Source: an uncultured Prevotella sp. | GTDB lineage: Bacteria > Bacteroidota > Bacteroidia > Bacteroidales > Bacteroidaceae | Length of the DNA: 55,470 bases | Direction: 5' to 3' | Assembly: GCA_934196725.1 (NCBI GenBank) | Contig: CAKPWR010000009.1 | Span: 1-55,470, forward strand | In this document: piece after piece, positions 14,050 to 22,129 of the stretch | Position numbering within the stretch: the first letter of the stretch is position 1 | Layout: every line of letters starts with the position of its first letter | Notes under the pieces: model-generated | The model's database searches: none | What the model was told of the DNA's origin: nothing | What the model saw: the letters and a program-made list of their open reading frames with translations, nothing else | Made by a program: the position numbers and the translations under genes

Positions 14050-15846
14050 CAATACCTTGCCATTTCTGAAAACCATCTTGCGGATGTTGATTCCTGCTTG
14101 TGGAGCAGAAAGGAGGGTCCCATCAAGACTGTAGTAATTCACCTTGACCAAATCGCCAGGGTTAATGACCGGGTAATCGCTGATGCCGGTAGGATTCTTC
14201 CAGGCTGGGTAATATTCATCAACAGCATTTGTTGCGTTGGCATTGCCAGCCTTCATGATGTCTTCCACCAGAGAATTGGCGTAGACTTCCAGATTGGTAT
14301 AGTAACCTTTCTCATCGAGAGAGTAGGTGAGCGCATCGTCCGCATCGTTTGGATTCAAGCCGTTGGCTGTCTCCCAATCATCTGGAATTCCATCGTTGTC
14401 AGAGTCGAATCCCTGAGGACGGCTACCTGTTGCGAAGGTTTTCTCTGTATAACCGTTTACGTCTGATACCTTATCTATAATACCTGGCGACTGGGTGATG
14501 CTTCCCTTATACTGTGCCGTTCCCGTCTTAGCCTCTTCCATGTATCGGGCGTCAATCTCGTCGCGGAAGAGTGAAGCGCCGGCGTTAGCCAATACTTTGC
14601 TGAATGCTTCATCAGCTGTATGAGTTGTAATCACGCCTGTAGGAGCTGGTTCGTCCATCTTGATCTTGACGCAGGAAACACCGCTGATAGTCTTGTGTTC
14701 TACCGCATCACCATAAAAGTTTTTCTTGTCGGCAGAATAGATTTCGCCATTGTAAGTATAAGTACCCTTGTCGTAGCTTACGCCCTTCCAGTCCTGATTC
14801 TTGGTAACGGAGCCCTTGGTGGTTTCCGTGGTGTTGCCATTGATGAAGTAACGGCTGGTCATTTCGTAGAACTCGGGATGGCTTTTGTCAGAATTGCTGC
14901 GGGTTGATACGGTAACCAGAGTTACTCGTTCTTGGCTTCCTCTTTCCTTGCCGGTGCTCACATCTACCTTGATGCCGTTTTGGGTTGTACCTTTCAAACT
15001 CTGGCTTGGTCCAGCCTTGTAGTAATTGTTGACGATATTGATCTGTCCACCACCAGGACCACCATAGCAAGTACCTTGCGCGTTATAGATAACGCTGTTG
15101 CGGAAGTCTACGTTTTCAGCCTGCACGGTATTCTTCCACTTATAGGTAGCGTAATCCTTGTTGCTGGTGTAGCCTGTCCATCCGTATCTTGCACCATTAA
15201 AACGTGGACCACGGTTCATGAGATGACCCAGGAAGTTGTGGTGGAAGCTGGCTAGCTTTCCGCCCCAGATACCGCCGTAGCCATGAGCGCCCTTGGAATG
15301 ACCAGGATTGGTAAGACTCTCGGCAATGGTGCACCACTGCATGGTGAAATTGTTGTTATCGTAGAAAGATGCAATTTCATCGATACTCCAGCTGAAGGAA
15401 CAGTGGTCGAAGATGATTCCTGTCTTGTTGCGCTGCCAGGTAGCATCTGCTCCGTCATTGATATCTTTCTCCTGACCACGGCGAAGGCGGATGAATCGGA
15501 TGATGCAGTTGTTCTCTGGGCGAACGGTGTAATATCTCAGGGTGATTCCTGGAGAAGGAGCTGTCTGACCGAGGATGGTGGTGTTTGCTCCGATGGTGAG
15601 GTCGGAAGCCAGCGGAATGACGCCAGCAACGTCAAAGACGATGATTTTCTTGCTACTGCCACTTACTGCAGCACGGAAGGAACCTGTGCCTTTGTCGTTG
15701 AGGTTGGTAACGTGAATAACTTTACCGCCTCTTCCGCCGGTAACATATCTGCCATGACCCTCTGCGCCTGGGAAGGCTGGGGCCTGTGCTAAAGCAGCAG
15801 CACTGATGAGTGCTGCTGCCATGGTTGAGAATATTTTCTTTTGCAT
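14029..15846 (-). CDS. Secreted pectate lyase, PL1 family
   Basis: The 605-residue protein has a signal peptide (MQKKIFSTMAAALISAAALA) followed directly by the PL1 opening FPGAEGHGRYVTGGRGG. The beta-helix then shows IIVFDVAGVI, RFIRLRRGQ, DHCSFSWSIDE, and a late NRGPRFNGARYGW motif with the Arg expected in the active site. Near the C-terminus DSDNDGIPDDWE is a thrombospondin type 3-like calcium loop. It cleaves demethylated homogalacturonan by beta-elimination. It lies 19 bp downstream of the GH28-GH105 gene on the same strand, so the two are likely one operon whose products act in sequence. Confidence 0.92.
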   Translation of the reverse strand: MQKKIFSTMAAALISAAALAQAPAFPGAEGHGRYVTGGRGGKVIHVTNLNDKGTGSFRAAVSGSSKKIIVFDVAGVIPLASDLTIGANTTILGQTAPSPGITLRYYTVRPENNCIIRFIRLRRGQEKDINDGADATWQRNKTGIIFDHCSFSWSIDEIASFYDNNNFTMQWCTIAESLTNPGHSKGAHGYGGIWGGKLASFHHNFLGHLMNRGPRFNGARYGWTGYTSNKDYATYKWKNTVQAENVDFRNSVIYNAQGTCYGGPGGGQINIVNNYYKAGPSQSLKGTTQNGIKVDVSTGKERGSQERVTLVTVSTRSNSDKSHPEFYEMTSRYFINGNTTETTKGSVTKNQDWKGVSYDKGTYTYNGEIYSADKKNFYGDAVEHKTISGVSCVKIKMDEPAPTGVITTHTADEAFSKVLANAGASLFRDEIDARYMEEAKTGTAQYKGSITQSPGIIDKVSDVNGYTEKTFATGSRPQGFDSDNDGIPDDWETANGLNPNDADDALTYSLDEKGYYTNLEVYANSLVEDIMKAGNANATNAVDEYYPAWKNPTGISDYPVINPGDLVKVNYYSLDGTLLSAPQAGINIRKMVFRNGKVLTDKVIK

Positions 15847-15865
15847 TGTTATCTTGAAAAGTGAT

Positions 15866-18442
15866 TTATTTGTTCAATCCCTGCTGTTCCATTTCCAGAC
15901 TAGCCCAGATGAAAGGACCAACGCCCTTGGCATCGTTGTCGCGGATTGGCTCGCTCATGTAGTAGTTGAAGCTGCCATCGCGCTTGTAGTTTGGCTTCTT
16001 GACGTATGGACCAGGGCCAGGGCCGAGGCCACTTACAGAACAGCACTTGGTAAGACTGATGGTCTTGTCTGGGTTCACCTTGATGAACTGGTTCAGGATT
16101 CCGTTGTAAGCCTTTACGCCAGCATCGCGGTATTTCTCTGAGAGATAACCCTTGCGGTAACCCTTGAGCAATACATAGGCGAACATGCTTGAAGCAGTAC
16201 TCTCCAGGTAGTTGCGAGGATCCTTGACATCCATCACGTCATACCATACACCTGTAGCCTTATCCTGATATTTCACTACGCTAGCCATCGCCTTGTTCAA
16301 GAGTTTGATAACCTCGTCGCGGCGAGCGTAATTCTCTGGCATTGCATCGAGACATTCGGTCATTGCCATTACATACCATCCCAAGGCTCTAGCCCAGGTA
16401 TGCTGGCTCTTGCCGTTCTCCTTGTCTGCCCAGAACTGCTCGTGAGTCTCATCCCAGGCATGCTTCCAGAGCTGGGTCTTCTCGTCATAAGTACGGAAGT
16501 CGGTCTTGATCATCTGGTCTACGGCATCGTTCAGATACTTCTCTGCCTTCTTAGGCTTCATGGTCTGTACGGCATAGTTGCAGTAGAAAGGCAAGCCCAT
16601 GAAAATACCGTCGAGCCAAACCTGGTTGGCGTAGATAGCCTTGTGCCAGTAAACGCCTTCCTTGGTGCGAGGCTGGTTCTGGAGCTGTTTGAAGAGAGTC
16701 TTCAAAGCTTTCTCTGTGCCCTTGGTTGGAGCGATGTTATGCATGCGGAGGATGAACTTGGCTGTACGAACATTGTCGAGGTTGAAATCCTCATACTTGT
16801 AGCCTGTGATATTACCCTTCTCATCAATCATGGTCTTAGGATATTCCTTCAGATATTCGAGGATAGCCTCGTTGCCTTCCTTGTATGCTTCGTAAGTATC
16901 GAGCATACCTTCCATCTCGATACCCATTACGTAACTCCACTTTGGTTTCTTGCTGAAATCAAGGAGATAAGAATGAGGAACGCGCTTCATCTCGCTGCGG
17001 GTAAGCCACTCAGAATAGTTTTTGTATGGCTGTTCGCCAGCGTTGAGTACAAGAGAACCGTTGATGTAGAGATTCTCGAACTTCACGTTGCGGGTCTTGC
17101 CTGTAATCTTGACTGGCTGCTTCTGGACACCGTCGAACTTACAGTTCTTGATGTTGATGTCGTAAACATTCTCTACAGCGTCACGGCCAATGATGAGAAC
17201 ACCATAGTTACTCTTCTGGCAGGTAACGTCTTCTACATTCACATTGCGTACGGTTGGTTCGAAACCCCGGTAGCAAGCTTCCTTAGACTCGTAGTCGAGA
17301 TTGATCTTTACGACAGCTTCGCCACACTGACCTACCTTGACACGGCGCATGTTGATGTTCTGGATCAGTCCGCCACGGCAATTGTTGGTCTTGATGCGGA
17401 GGATACGGTCCAGATGAGGAGAATCCATCTCGCAGTCTTCAGCGTAAACATTCTCGCATCCGCCGGAAATCTCAGAGCCGATAACTACTCCTCCGTGACC
17501 ATCTTCCATCTTGCAGTTGCGGATGATGATGTTCTTGGAAGGCTGGTTCCAGAGACGACCGTCATTATTGCGTCCGCTCTTGATGGCGATGCAGTCATCT
17601 CCAGTATGGAAGATACAGTTCTGGATGAGAACATTCTCGCATGCCTCAGGGTCGCAGCCGTCGCCGTTAGGACCTTCGTTCCAGATGTAAACACCATCTA
17701 CGGTAATGTTCTTGCAGAGGAGAGGGTGGATAACCCAGAAAGGAGAGTTGATCATCTTTACATCCTTGATGAGGATGCGCTCGCTGCGAACGAAGTTGAT
17801 GAGCTGAGGACGGAGTCCCTGACCCATACCAAACTTTCTTTCGTCAAAAGCCACGCCGTCTTCCGCCTGCTTCTGCAGTTTGGCACGTGAACCCATCTTC
17901 TGGCTTTCGGTGGTAACGCCTTTCTTGAATCCGAAGCGTGGGTTTCCGTTCCACTGCCACCAGGTGTCGTTGTTGCCTCCACCATCGATGGTACCCTTAC
18001 CGGTAATGGCAATGTCTGTAGCCTGGTAAGCGTAGATGCATGGAGAGTAGTTCCAGCAAGCCAAGCCTTCCCAAGCTGTACGAACCAATGGATAGAGTTT
18101 TGGCTCGAAGGCAAAGTGGAGTGTAGCGCCCTCTTTGATAACGAGGTTGACTCCTGACTTCATTTCGATGGCTCCAGTGTTCCAGGTTCCAGCAGGAATC
18201 ACCACCTTGCCGCCACCTTTCTTGGATGCAAGTGCGATGGCACGGTTGATGGCCTTCTGGTTCTGTGCAGCAGTAGCCGTTGTCTTAGCGCCATACGATG
18301 TGATGGCGTAAACTTTCTCACTCAATTTTGGCTGTTGGATGCTCTGCTCGATACGTTTGTATTCTGCATCATCCCATCCTGCTGCATACGAACAGGCAGG
18401 AATGAGTAAAGCCACCAACAAAAATTTCAATAATTTGATCAT
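15866..18442 (-). CDS. GH28 polygalacturonase - GH105 unsaturated galacturonyl hydrolase fusion
   Basis: The 858-residue protein has a signal peptide (LLKFLLVALLIPACSYA), possibly with a lipobox-like Cys at about residue 17. The GH28 beta-helix covers about 45-480 and shows the catalytic signatures GPNGDGCDPE, TGDDCIAIKSG, GHGGVVIGSE and RIKTN. From about 530 to 855 follows an (alpha/alpha)6 domain of GH105 type: YWHKAIYANQVWLDGIFM, KHAWDE, HTWARALGWYVMA, LESTASSMFAY. One chain thus cuts the polygalacturonate backbone and removes the unsaturated end sugar left by lyases. This couples it to the adjacent PL1. GH28 and GH105 are more often separate proteins. Confidence 0.92.
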   Translation of the reverse strand: MIKLLKFLLVALLIPACSYAAGWDDAEYKRIEQSIQQPKLSEKVYAITSYGAKTTATAAQNQKAINRAIALASKKGGGKVVIPAGTWNTGAIEMKSGVNLVIKEGATLHFAFEPKLYPLVRTAWEGLACWNYSPCIYAYQATDIAITGKGTIDGGGNNDTWWQWNGNPRFGFKKGVTTESQKMGSRAKLQKQAEDGVAFDERKFGMGQGLRPQLINFVRSERILIKDVKMINSPFWVIHPLLCKNITVDGVYIWNEGPNGDGCDPEACENVLIQNCIFHTGDDCIAIKSGRNNDGRLWNQPSKNIIIRNCKMEDGHGGVVIGSEISGGCENVYAEDCEMDSPHLDRILRIKTNNCRGGLIQNINMRRVKVGQCGEAVVKINLDYESKEACYRGFEPTVRNVNVEDVTCQKSNYGVLIIGRDAVENVYDINIKNCKFDGVQKQPVKITGKTRNVKFENLYINGSLVLNAGEQPYKNYSEWLTRSEMKRVPHSYLLDFSKKPKWSYVMGIEMEGMLDTYEAYKEGNEAILEYLKEYPKTMIDEKGNITGYKYEDFNLDNVRTAKFILRMHNIAPTKGTEKALKTLFKQLQNQPRTKEGVYWHKAIYANQVWLDGIFMGLPFYCNYAVQTMKPKKAEKYLNDAVDQMIKTDFRTYDEKTQLWKHAWDETHEQFWADKENGKSQHTWARALGWYVMAMTECLDAMPENYARRDEVIKLLNKAMASVVKYQDKATGVWYDVMDVKDPRNYLESTASSMFAYVLLKGYRKGYLSEKYRDAGVKAYNGILNQFIKVNPDKTISLTKCCSVSGLGPGPGPYVKKPNYKRDGSFNYYMSEPIRDNDAKGVGPFIWASLEMEQQGLNK

Positions 18443-18494
18443 TGTTTGCTTTTAGATTAAATTAATACTGTGTAAAGTAGTTTATATCACCTTG

Positions 18495-18502
18495 CAAAGA
18501 TA
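18495..18502 (-). promoter_or_regulatory. -7 box of the GH28-GH105/PL1 operon
   Basis: TATCTTTG on the minus strand, about 52 bp upstream of the GH28 start. No clear -33 motif. Confidence 0.45.
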
Positions 18503-18574
18503 CATAATTTATTTATAAAAAATAGTTTTCTCTATGTTAAAAAAGTGTTTTTTATGAAAAATAATCGTTTTTTC

Positions 18575-18605
18575 TTTGTTGGTTAAAAATAAATTGCTAC
18601 CTTTG
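18575..18605 (+). promoter_or_regulatory. Promoter of the sigma factor gene
   Basis: TTTG (18575-18578), exactly 19 nt, TACCTTTG (18598-18605). A full consensus match about 85 bp before the start. Confidence 0.7.
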
Positions 18606-18690
18606 TAGCGATATTTAACATTTGTAATACAATAAAAAAGGAGATAGCCTATAGGATTAGACATTTACTTAATACAAAATAATTAAGAAA

Positions 18691-19287
18691 ATGAGAATAC
18701 TCGAAGAAATGACAGATGAGGAGTTGGCTTTGGCTTACGTCGAAGGCAACAACAAGGCTTTTGACCTTTTGCTTTCGCGCAACGAGGTGAAACTTTTCTC
18801 ATATATTATGTTTGTGGTACATGATGAGCAGTTGGCAAATGACATTTTCCAGGAGACATTTGTCAAGGCAATCGTCAAGTTGCAGAACCATTTGTATTCC
18901 ACAAATGGCAAGTTCAGTTCTTGGCTGATGCGCATCGCTCATAATGTAATCATCGACGGCTATCGTGAACAGCGCAATTTCCGTATGATAGACCAGGGCG
19001 AGAACAACGACTTGTCCTGTCTTCGTGGCGATTCTGTGATGGATAGTTTTGCTGAGCGCGAAATGGTCAAGAAGCAGGTGATGAATGACGTGCATAAGCT
19101 GATGATGTTTCTGCCAGCCAATCAGCGCGAGGTAGTATATATGCGATATTATCAGCAGATGTCGTTCAAGGAAATTGCTGAAACCACCAATGTCAGCATC
19201 AACACAAGCTTGGGCCGCATGCGTTACGCTATCCTTAACCTTCGCAGAATGGCTAAGGAATATCATATCAATTTGCAGCTGGATTAA
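18691..19287 (+). CDS. RNA polymerase sigma factor, sigma-70 family (ECF-like)
   Basis: The 198-residue protein has region 2 (ANDIFQETFVKAIVKL, then FSSWLMRIAHNVIIDGYRE) and region 4 (LPANQREVVYMRYYQQMSFK, then EIAETTNVSINTSLGRMRYA). These are the two domains of ECF-type sigma factors. No anti-sigma FecR gene or SusC/D pair follows, so it is probably not the regulator of the adjacent pectin locus in the usual Bacteroidota way. It is more likely a stand-alone stress or growth-phase sigma factor. It has its own strong promoter and converges on rpe. Confidence 0.9.
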   Translation: MRILEEMTDEELALAYVEGNNKAFDLLLSRNEVKLFSYIMFVVHDEQLANDIFQETFVKAIVKLQNHLYSTNGKFSSWLMRIAHNVIIDGYREQRNFRMIDQGENNDLSCLRGDSVMDSFAEREMVKKQVMNDVHKLMMFLPANQREVVYMRYYQQMSFKEIAETTNVSINTSLGRMRYAILNLRRMAKEYHINLQLD

Positions 19288-19320
19288 TCTTCCGGTCAGT
19301 TGCAGCTGGATTAATCTTCC
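19273..19320. repeat. Direct repeat joining the 3' ends of the sigma factor gene and rpe
   Basis: TTGCAGCTGGATTAATCTTCC occurs at 19273-19293 and 19300-19320. The first copy ends the sigma gene (LQLD stop). The second, read on the other strand, ends rpe (LED stop). This is the second case in the window of a duplicated gene end. Confidence 0.85.
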
Positions 19321-19976
19321 AGCTGCTTTAACTCTTTCATCGCATGAATAACGGAGTGGGGGTCTGTGCTCTTGAACACATAGCTTCCACTAACCAGTAT
19401 ATTGACACCGGCCTTCACAAGTCGTGGGGCTGTCTCTGCCTGCACGCCGCCATCAACTTCTATCAAGGCATTGCTGCCGCTTTCCTTGATCAGCTTGCGG
19501 AGGCGTTCTACCTTCTTGATGGTGTTTTCGATAAACTTTTGTCCACCGAAACCTGGGTTCACGCTCATCAGGAGAACCATGTCTACATCGCAGATGATGT
19601 CTTCCAATACGCTTACAGGTGTTGAAGGATTCAGTGTGACACCAGCTTTCATTCCTGCTGCATGAATCTGCTGGATGGTTCGATGCAGATGGGTGCATGC
19701 TTCGTAGTGTACATTCATCATCATGGCACCTGCCTTGGCTGTCTGCTCGATATACTGTTCTGGGTGAACAATCATGAAATGTACGTCCAAGGGCTTGGTA
19801 CAGACTTTGGCAACGGCTTCCAATACAGGGAATCCGAAGGATATATTCGGTACGAAGACACCGTCCATAATGTCCATGTGGAGCCAGTCGGCTTCACTTT
19901 TATTGATCATTTCTACATCGCTCTTCAAGTCAATGAAATTGGCTGACAAGAGAGATGGCGATACCATTGTTTTCAT
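19311..19976 (-). CDS. rpe: Ribulose-phosphate 3-epimerase
   Basis: The 221-residue TIM barrel has the family motifs VSPSLLSANF, HMDIMDGVFVPNISFG (metal and catalytic residues), DVHFMIVHPE, MSVNPGFGGQKF and IEVDGGV. It interconverts ribulose 5-phosphate and xylulose 5-phosphate in the pentose phosphate pathway. An ATG at codon 4 is an alternative start. It converges with the sigma factor gene. Confidence 0.96.
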   Translation of the reverse strand: MKTMVSPSLLSANFIDLKSDVEMINKSEADWLHMDIMDGVFVPNISFGFPVLEAVAKVCTKPLDVHFMIVHPEQYIEQTAKAGAMMMNVHYEACTHLHRTIQQIHAAGMKAGVTLNPSTPVSVLEDIICDVDMVLLMSVNPGFGGQKFIENTIKKVERLRKLIKESGSNALIEVDGGVQAETAPRLVKAGVNILVSGSYVFKSTDPHSVIHAMKELKQLED

Positions 19977-20038
19977 CTTTTTATATATTTCGATAGTGGC
20001 GCTGGCATTTCGTTGATGACGCTAGCACCGGTTGTTTT

Positions 20039-20167
20039 CTAGTTGACAAAATACGCCTGATAGGATTCATTACTGTTGAATGCACGATAGGTGTATGCCA
20101 ACTTCTTGATGAAATAGATGGTCTTGGCAGACGGTTTCATCTCTTTAGAAGTAAATAAATGCTTCAT
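20039..20167 (-). CDS. Small basic hypothetical protein, 42 aa
   Basis: ATG at 20165-20167 opens a 42-codon minus-strand frame ending in TAG at 20039-20041. It is upstream of rpe and on the same strand. The sequence (HLFTSKEMKPSAKTIYFIKK, then LAYTYRAFNS) looks like an ordered short protein rather than random translation. Several small basic proteins of this style occur in Bacteroidales, but I cannot name a family. The 145 bp further upstream (20168-20312) hold only A/T-rich sequence. Confidence 0.45.
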   Translation of the reverse strand: MKHLFTSKEMKPSAKTIYFIKKLAYTYRAFNSNESYQAYFVN

Positions 20168-20312
20168 AGGCGTATCTATTTATATGATTATTATTAATTT
20201 AACTACTTATATTCATAACGACGTGTAGTCTACTTTATTACATTTTATCTGAAATATTTTTTTTTCTGTCATTCCGTTTCCCTTGTTGGGTTGTTTCTCT
20301 GATTGTTCTTTA

Positions 20313-20474
20313 CTGAACTTTCGCATATCAGGAAGTTAAAGGAGTTAAGGAAGTTAAGGAGTTAAGACGTATGTCTTGCTGCTTAAAAACTACGCCGAAA
20401 AGACTATTGTCTTAACTCCTCAGCGACCGTAGGGAGCGATAACTCCTTTAACTTCTGAACTTGCGAAACTTGAG
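20313..20474. repeat. Repeat family G element upstream of the trp promoter
   Basis: This 162-bp element begins CTGAACTTTCGCA and ends TGCGAAACTTGAG, imperfect inverted termini. Inside, GGAGTTAAGAC and GTCTTAACTCC and the outer TTAAAGGAGTT/AACTCCTTTAA form a long hairpin. A second copy lies between trpC and trpF (23067-23236). The same termini bracket the D pair between trpB and trpE. Confidence 0.85.
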
Positions 20475-20569
20475 TTCTATATTTAATAAGGTGTAAGGAG
20501 TAAAAGTTGGAGAAAAAGAGCGAAAAACTAACTTTTTTCTGTTAAATACTTAATTTTTCTGATAAAAAA

Positions 20570-20600
20570 TTTGTTATTTAAAAGAAAAAGTGTACTTTTG
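20570..20600 (+). promoter_or_regulatory. Promoter of the trp operon
   Basis: TTTG (20570-20573), exactly 19 nt, TACTTTTG (20593-20600). Transcription should start near 20607, about 55 nt before the leader peptide ATG. Confidence 0.75.
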
Positions 20601-20660
20601 CAAATGAATAGTTATAGTGACTATGGTAATAAAGTGAAATAATTAAAATACAATACAATT

Positions 20661-20723
20661 ATGATGAATTCATTCGTATCTACAGCATGGTGGTGGCGTA
20701 ACTCAAGATTTAAAAAGTCGTGA
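20661..20723 (+). CDS. trpL: trp leader peptide (Trp-Trp-Trp)
   Basis: A 20-codon frame reads MMNSFVSTAWWWRNSRFKKS and stops at TGA 20721-20723. Three consecutive TGG codons occupy 20688-20696, far above chance in such a short frame. It lies between the trp promoter and a terminator in front of trpD, the classic position of a transcription-attenuation leader. A second ATG at 20664 is an alternative start. Its role is to sense charged tRNA-Trp through ribosome stalling rather than to make a functional peptide. Confidence 0.88.
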   Translation: MMNSFVSTAWWWRNSRFKKS

Positions 20724-20795
20724 GTCGCGAACCCGTGTATGGATATGAATCCTAAGATACTAAGGGCCTGCCGTAACTTACGACAGGTCCTTTTT
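20696..20795 (+). promoter_or_regulatory. trp attenuator: alternative hairpins
   Basis: Three pairings compete. Hairpin 1 is GCG+ACTCA (20696-20705) with TGAGT+CGC (20721-20728). The antiterminator is GTCGTGAGT (20717-20725) with ACTTACGAC (20776-20784), nine pairs including one G-U. The terminator is at 20764-20795. A ribosome stalled on the Trp codons would cover the first arm of hairpin 1. This frees GTCGTGAGT to invade the terminator. A ribosome reaching the stop codon at 20721 would cover GTCGTGAGT and let the terminator form. The pairings are seen in the sequence; the mechanism is inferred. Confidence 0.75.
20764..20795 (+). terminator. trp attenuator terminator
   Basis: GGGCCTGCCGTAA pairs with TTACGACAGGTCC with one mismatch and a short loop, followed directly by TTTTT. 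It stands 82 bp before trpD. Confidence 0.85.
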
Positions 20796-20876
20796 CTATA
20801 TTCTAAAGTGCTGTATCGTATTTTTCAGCGTGAGAGTATTAATATAAAATTGATAAACAGATAGGAGATAATAATT

Positions 20877-21884
20877 ATGGAAATGAAGAATATCTTGAAC
20901 AGAATGTTGAATCATGAAGAGTTGACTCGTGAGGAAACCAAGGATATTATCATCGGTATTACTCAGAGCGAGTTTCCTGAGGAGCAGATTACCGCTTTGC
21001 TTACTGGCTTGCAGATGCGCGGTGTTACGGTGGATGAGTTGCTCGGCTTCCGTGATGGTATTTTGGCTACTGGTGTTCCTGCCATTCTGGATTGCGACCG
21101 CTATATCGATGTGGTTGGTACGGGTGGCGACCGCAAGAATACTTTCAATATCTCAACCACTTCCTGCTTCGTGATTGCCGGTGCCGGTTATAAGGTGGCT
21201 AAACATGGCAACTATGCAGCTACTTCCGTGAGTGGAGCTTCTAACGTGATCAAGAATCACGGTGTGCAGTTTACTGACGATATGGACAAGTTGAACCGCA
21301 GCATCAATGAGGCGGGTATTGTTTATCTCCATGCCCAGCTTTTTGCCAAGGCAATGAAGTTTGTGGGTCCTATCCGCAAGGCTTTGCAGTTCCCTACTGT
21401 GTTCAATCTCCTGGGTCCTTTGGTTAATCCTAGTCAGCCTAAATGTCAGCTTCTGGGTGTTGCCAATCTGGATCAGATGCGCCTTTATAACCAGGTTTAT
21501 CAGAAGATTGGTATTGATTACGGAATCGTGAACAGCATTGACGGTTATGATGAGATTTCTTTGACCAGTGATTTCAAGGTAACTACCAACAGCTATGAAA
21601 AGATTTTCAAGCCACAGGATCTCGGCTTTGAGTTGGCTAAACCGGAAGAGGTAAGAGGTGGAGCTACTGAGGAAGAGGCTAAGGATATCTTCGATGCAGT
21701 ACTTGAAAACCGCGCACTTCCTGCTCAGAAGAACATCGTTCTGGCTAATGCTGCCTTCGGAATCCAGGTGATGGAGAAGGGACAGAAGAGCATCGAGGAA
21801 TGCGTGGAGATAGCTAGAGAAAGCATCGACTCCGGTAAGGCGCTCGCAACATTCAAGAAGTTCGTGGAGCTGAATAGAGACTAA
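20877..21884 (+). CDS. trpD: Anthranilate phosphoribosyltransferase
   Basis: The 335-residue enzyme transfers phosphoribose from PRPP to anthranilate, the second step of tryptophan synthesis. Family signatures are GTGGD (81-85), NIST (91-94), KHGN (109-112) and SGASNV. The length is typical, with no fused TrpG domain. It is first in the operon after the attenuator. The spacer to trpC (245 bp) is filled with two tandem repeat types. Confidence 0.97.
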   Translation: MEMKNILNRMLNHEELTREETKDIIIGITQSEFPEEQITALLTGLQMRGVTVDELLGFRDGILATGVPAILDCDRYIDVVGTGGDRKNTFNISTTSCFVIAGAGYKVAKHGNYAATSVSGASNVIKNHGVQFTDDMDKLNRSINEAGIVYLHAQLFAKAMKFVGPIRKALQFPTVFNLLGPLVNPSQPKCQLLGVANLDQMRLYNQVYQKIGIDYGIVNSIDGYDEISLTSDFKVTTNSYEKIFKPQDLGFELAKPEEVRGGATEEEAKDIFDAVLENRALPAQKNIVLANAAFGIQVMEKGQKSIEECVEIARESIDSGKALATFKKFVELNRD

Positions 21885-21886
21885 AA

Positions 21887-21962
21887 ACTGGGGGGAATCC
21901 GATGGACTGGGGGGAATCCGATGGACTGGGGGGAATCCGATGGACTGGGGGGAATCCGATGG
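21887..21962 (+). repeat. Four tandem copies of a 19-bp unit after trpD
   Basis: The unit ACTGGGGGGAATCCGATGG is repeated four times without change, starting three bases after the trpD stop. A partial inverted match GGAATCGGATTC follows. It is within the operon transcript. The G6 run may also pause polymerase or fold. Confidence 0.95.
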
Positions 21963-22033
21963 AATCGGATTCAACGGTGGTTCAGAGGGGACTTGATTCC
22001 TGGTTTCTGTTTTAAGGGAGGATAGGTAATCAT

Positions 22034-22122
22034 AAAGTTCCAAGTTCAAAGTTCCAAGTTCAAAGTTCCAAGTTCCAAGTTCCAAGTTCAAAGTTCCAAG
22101 TTCAAAGTTCAAAGTTCAAAGT
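22034..22122 (+). repeat. AAGTTCA/AAGTTCC heptamer array before trpC
   Basis: About a dozen 7-bp units (AAGTTCC or AAGTTCA) run to within eight bases of the trpC start. The same heptamer family occurs at 32632-32795, 35770-35852 and 39177-39298. Confidence 0.9.
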
Positions 22123-22129
22123 AGAAAAA

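Noticed and set aside
16400..17890. Long plus-strand open frame of 496 codons opposite the GH28-GH105 gene
   Set aside because: It is a shadow. The minus strand has clear GH28 motifs, and the plus translation has no family signature.
18691..19287. Sigma factor as dedicated regulator of the pectin genes
   Set aside because: There is no FecR-like anti-sigma or TonB receptor beside it, and it is transcribed away from the pectin genes.
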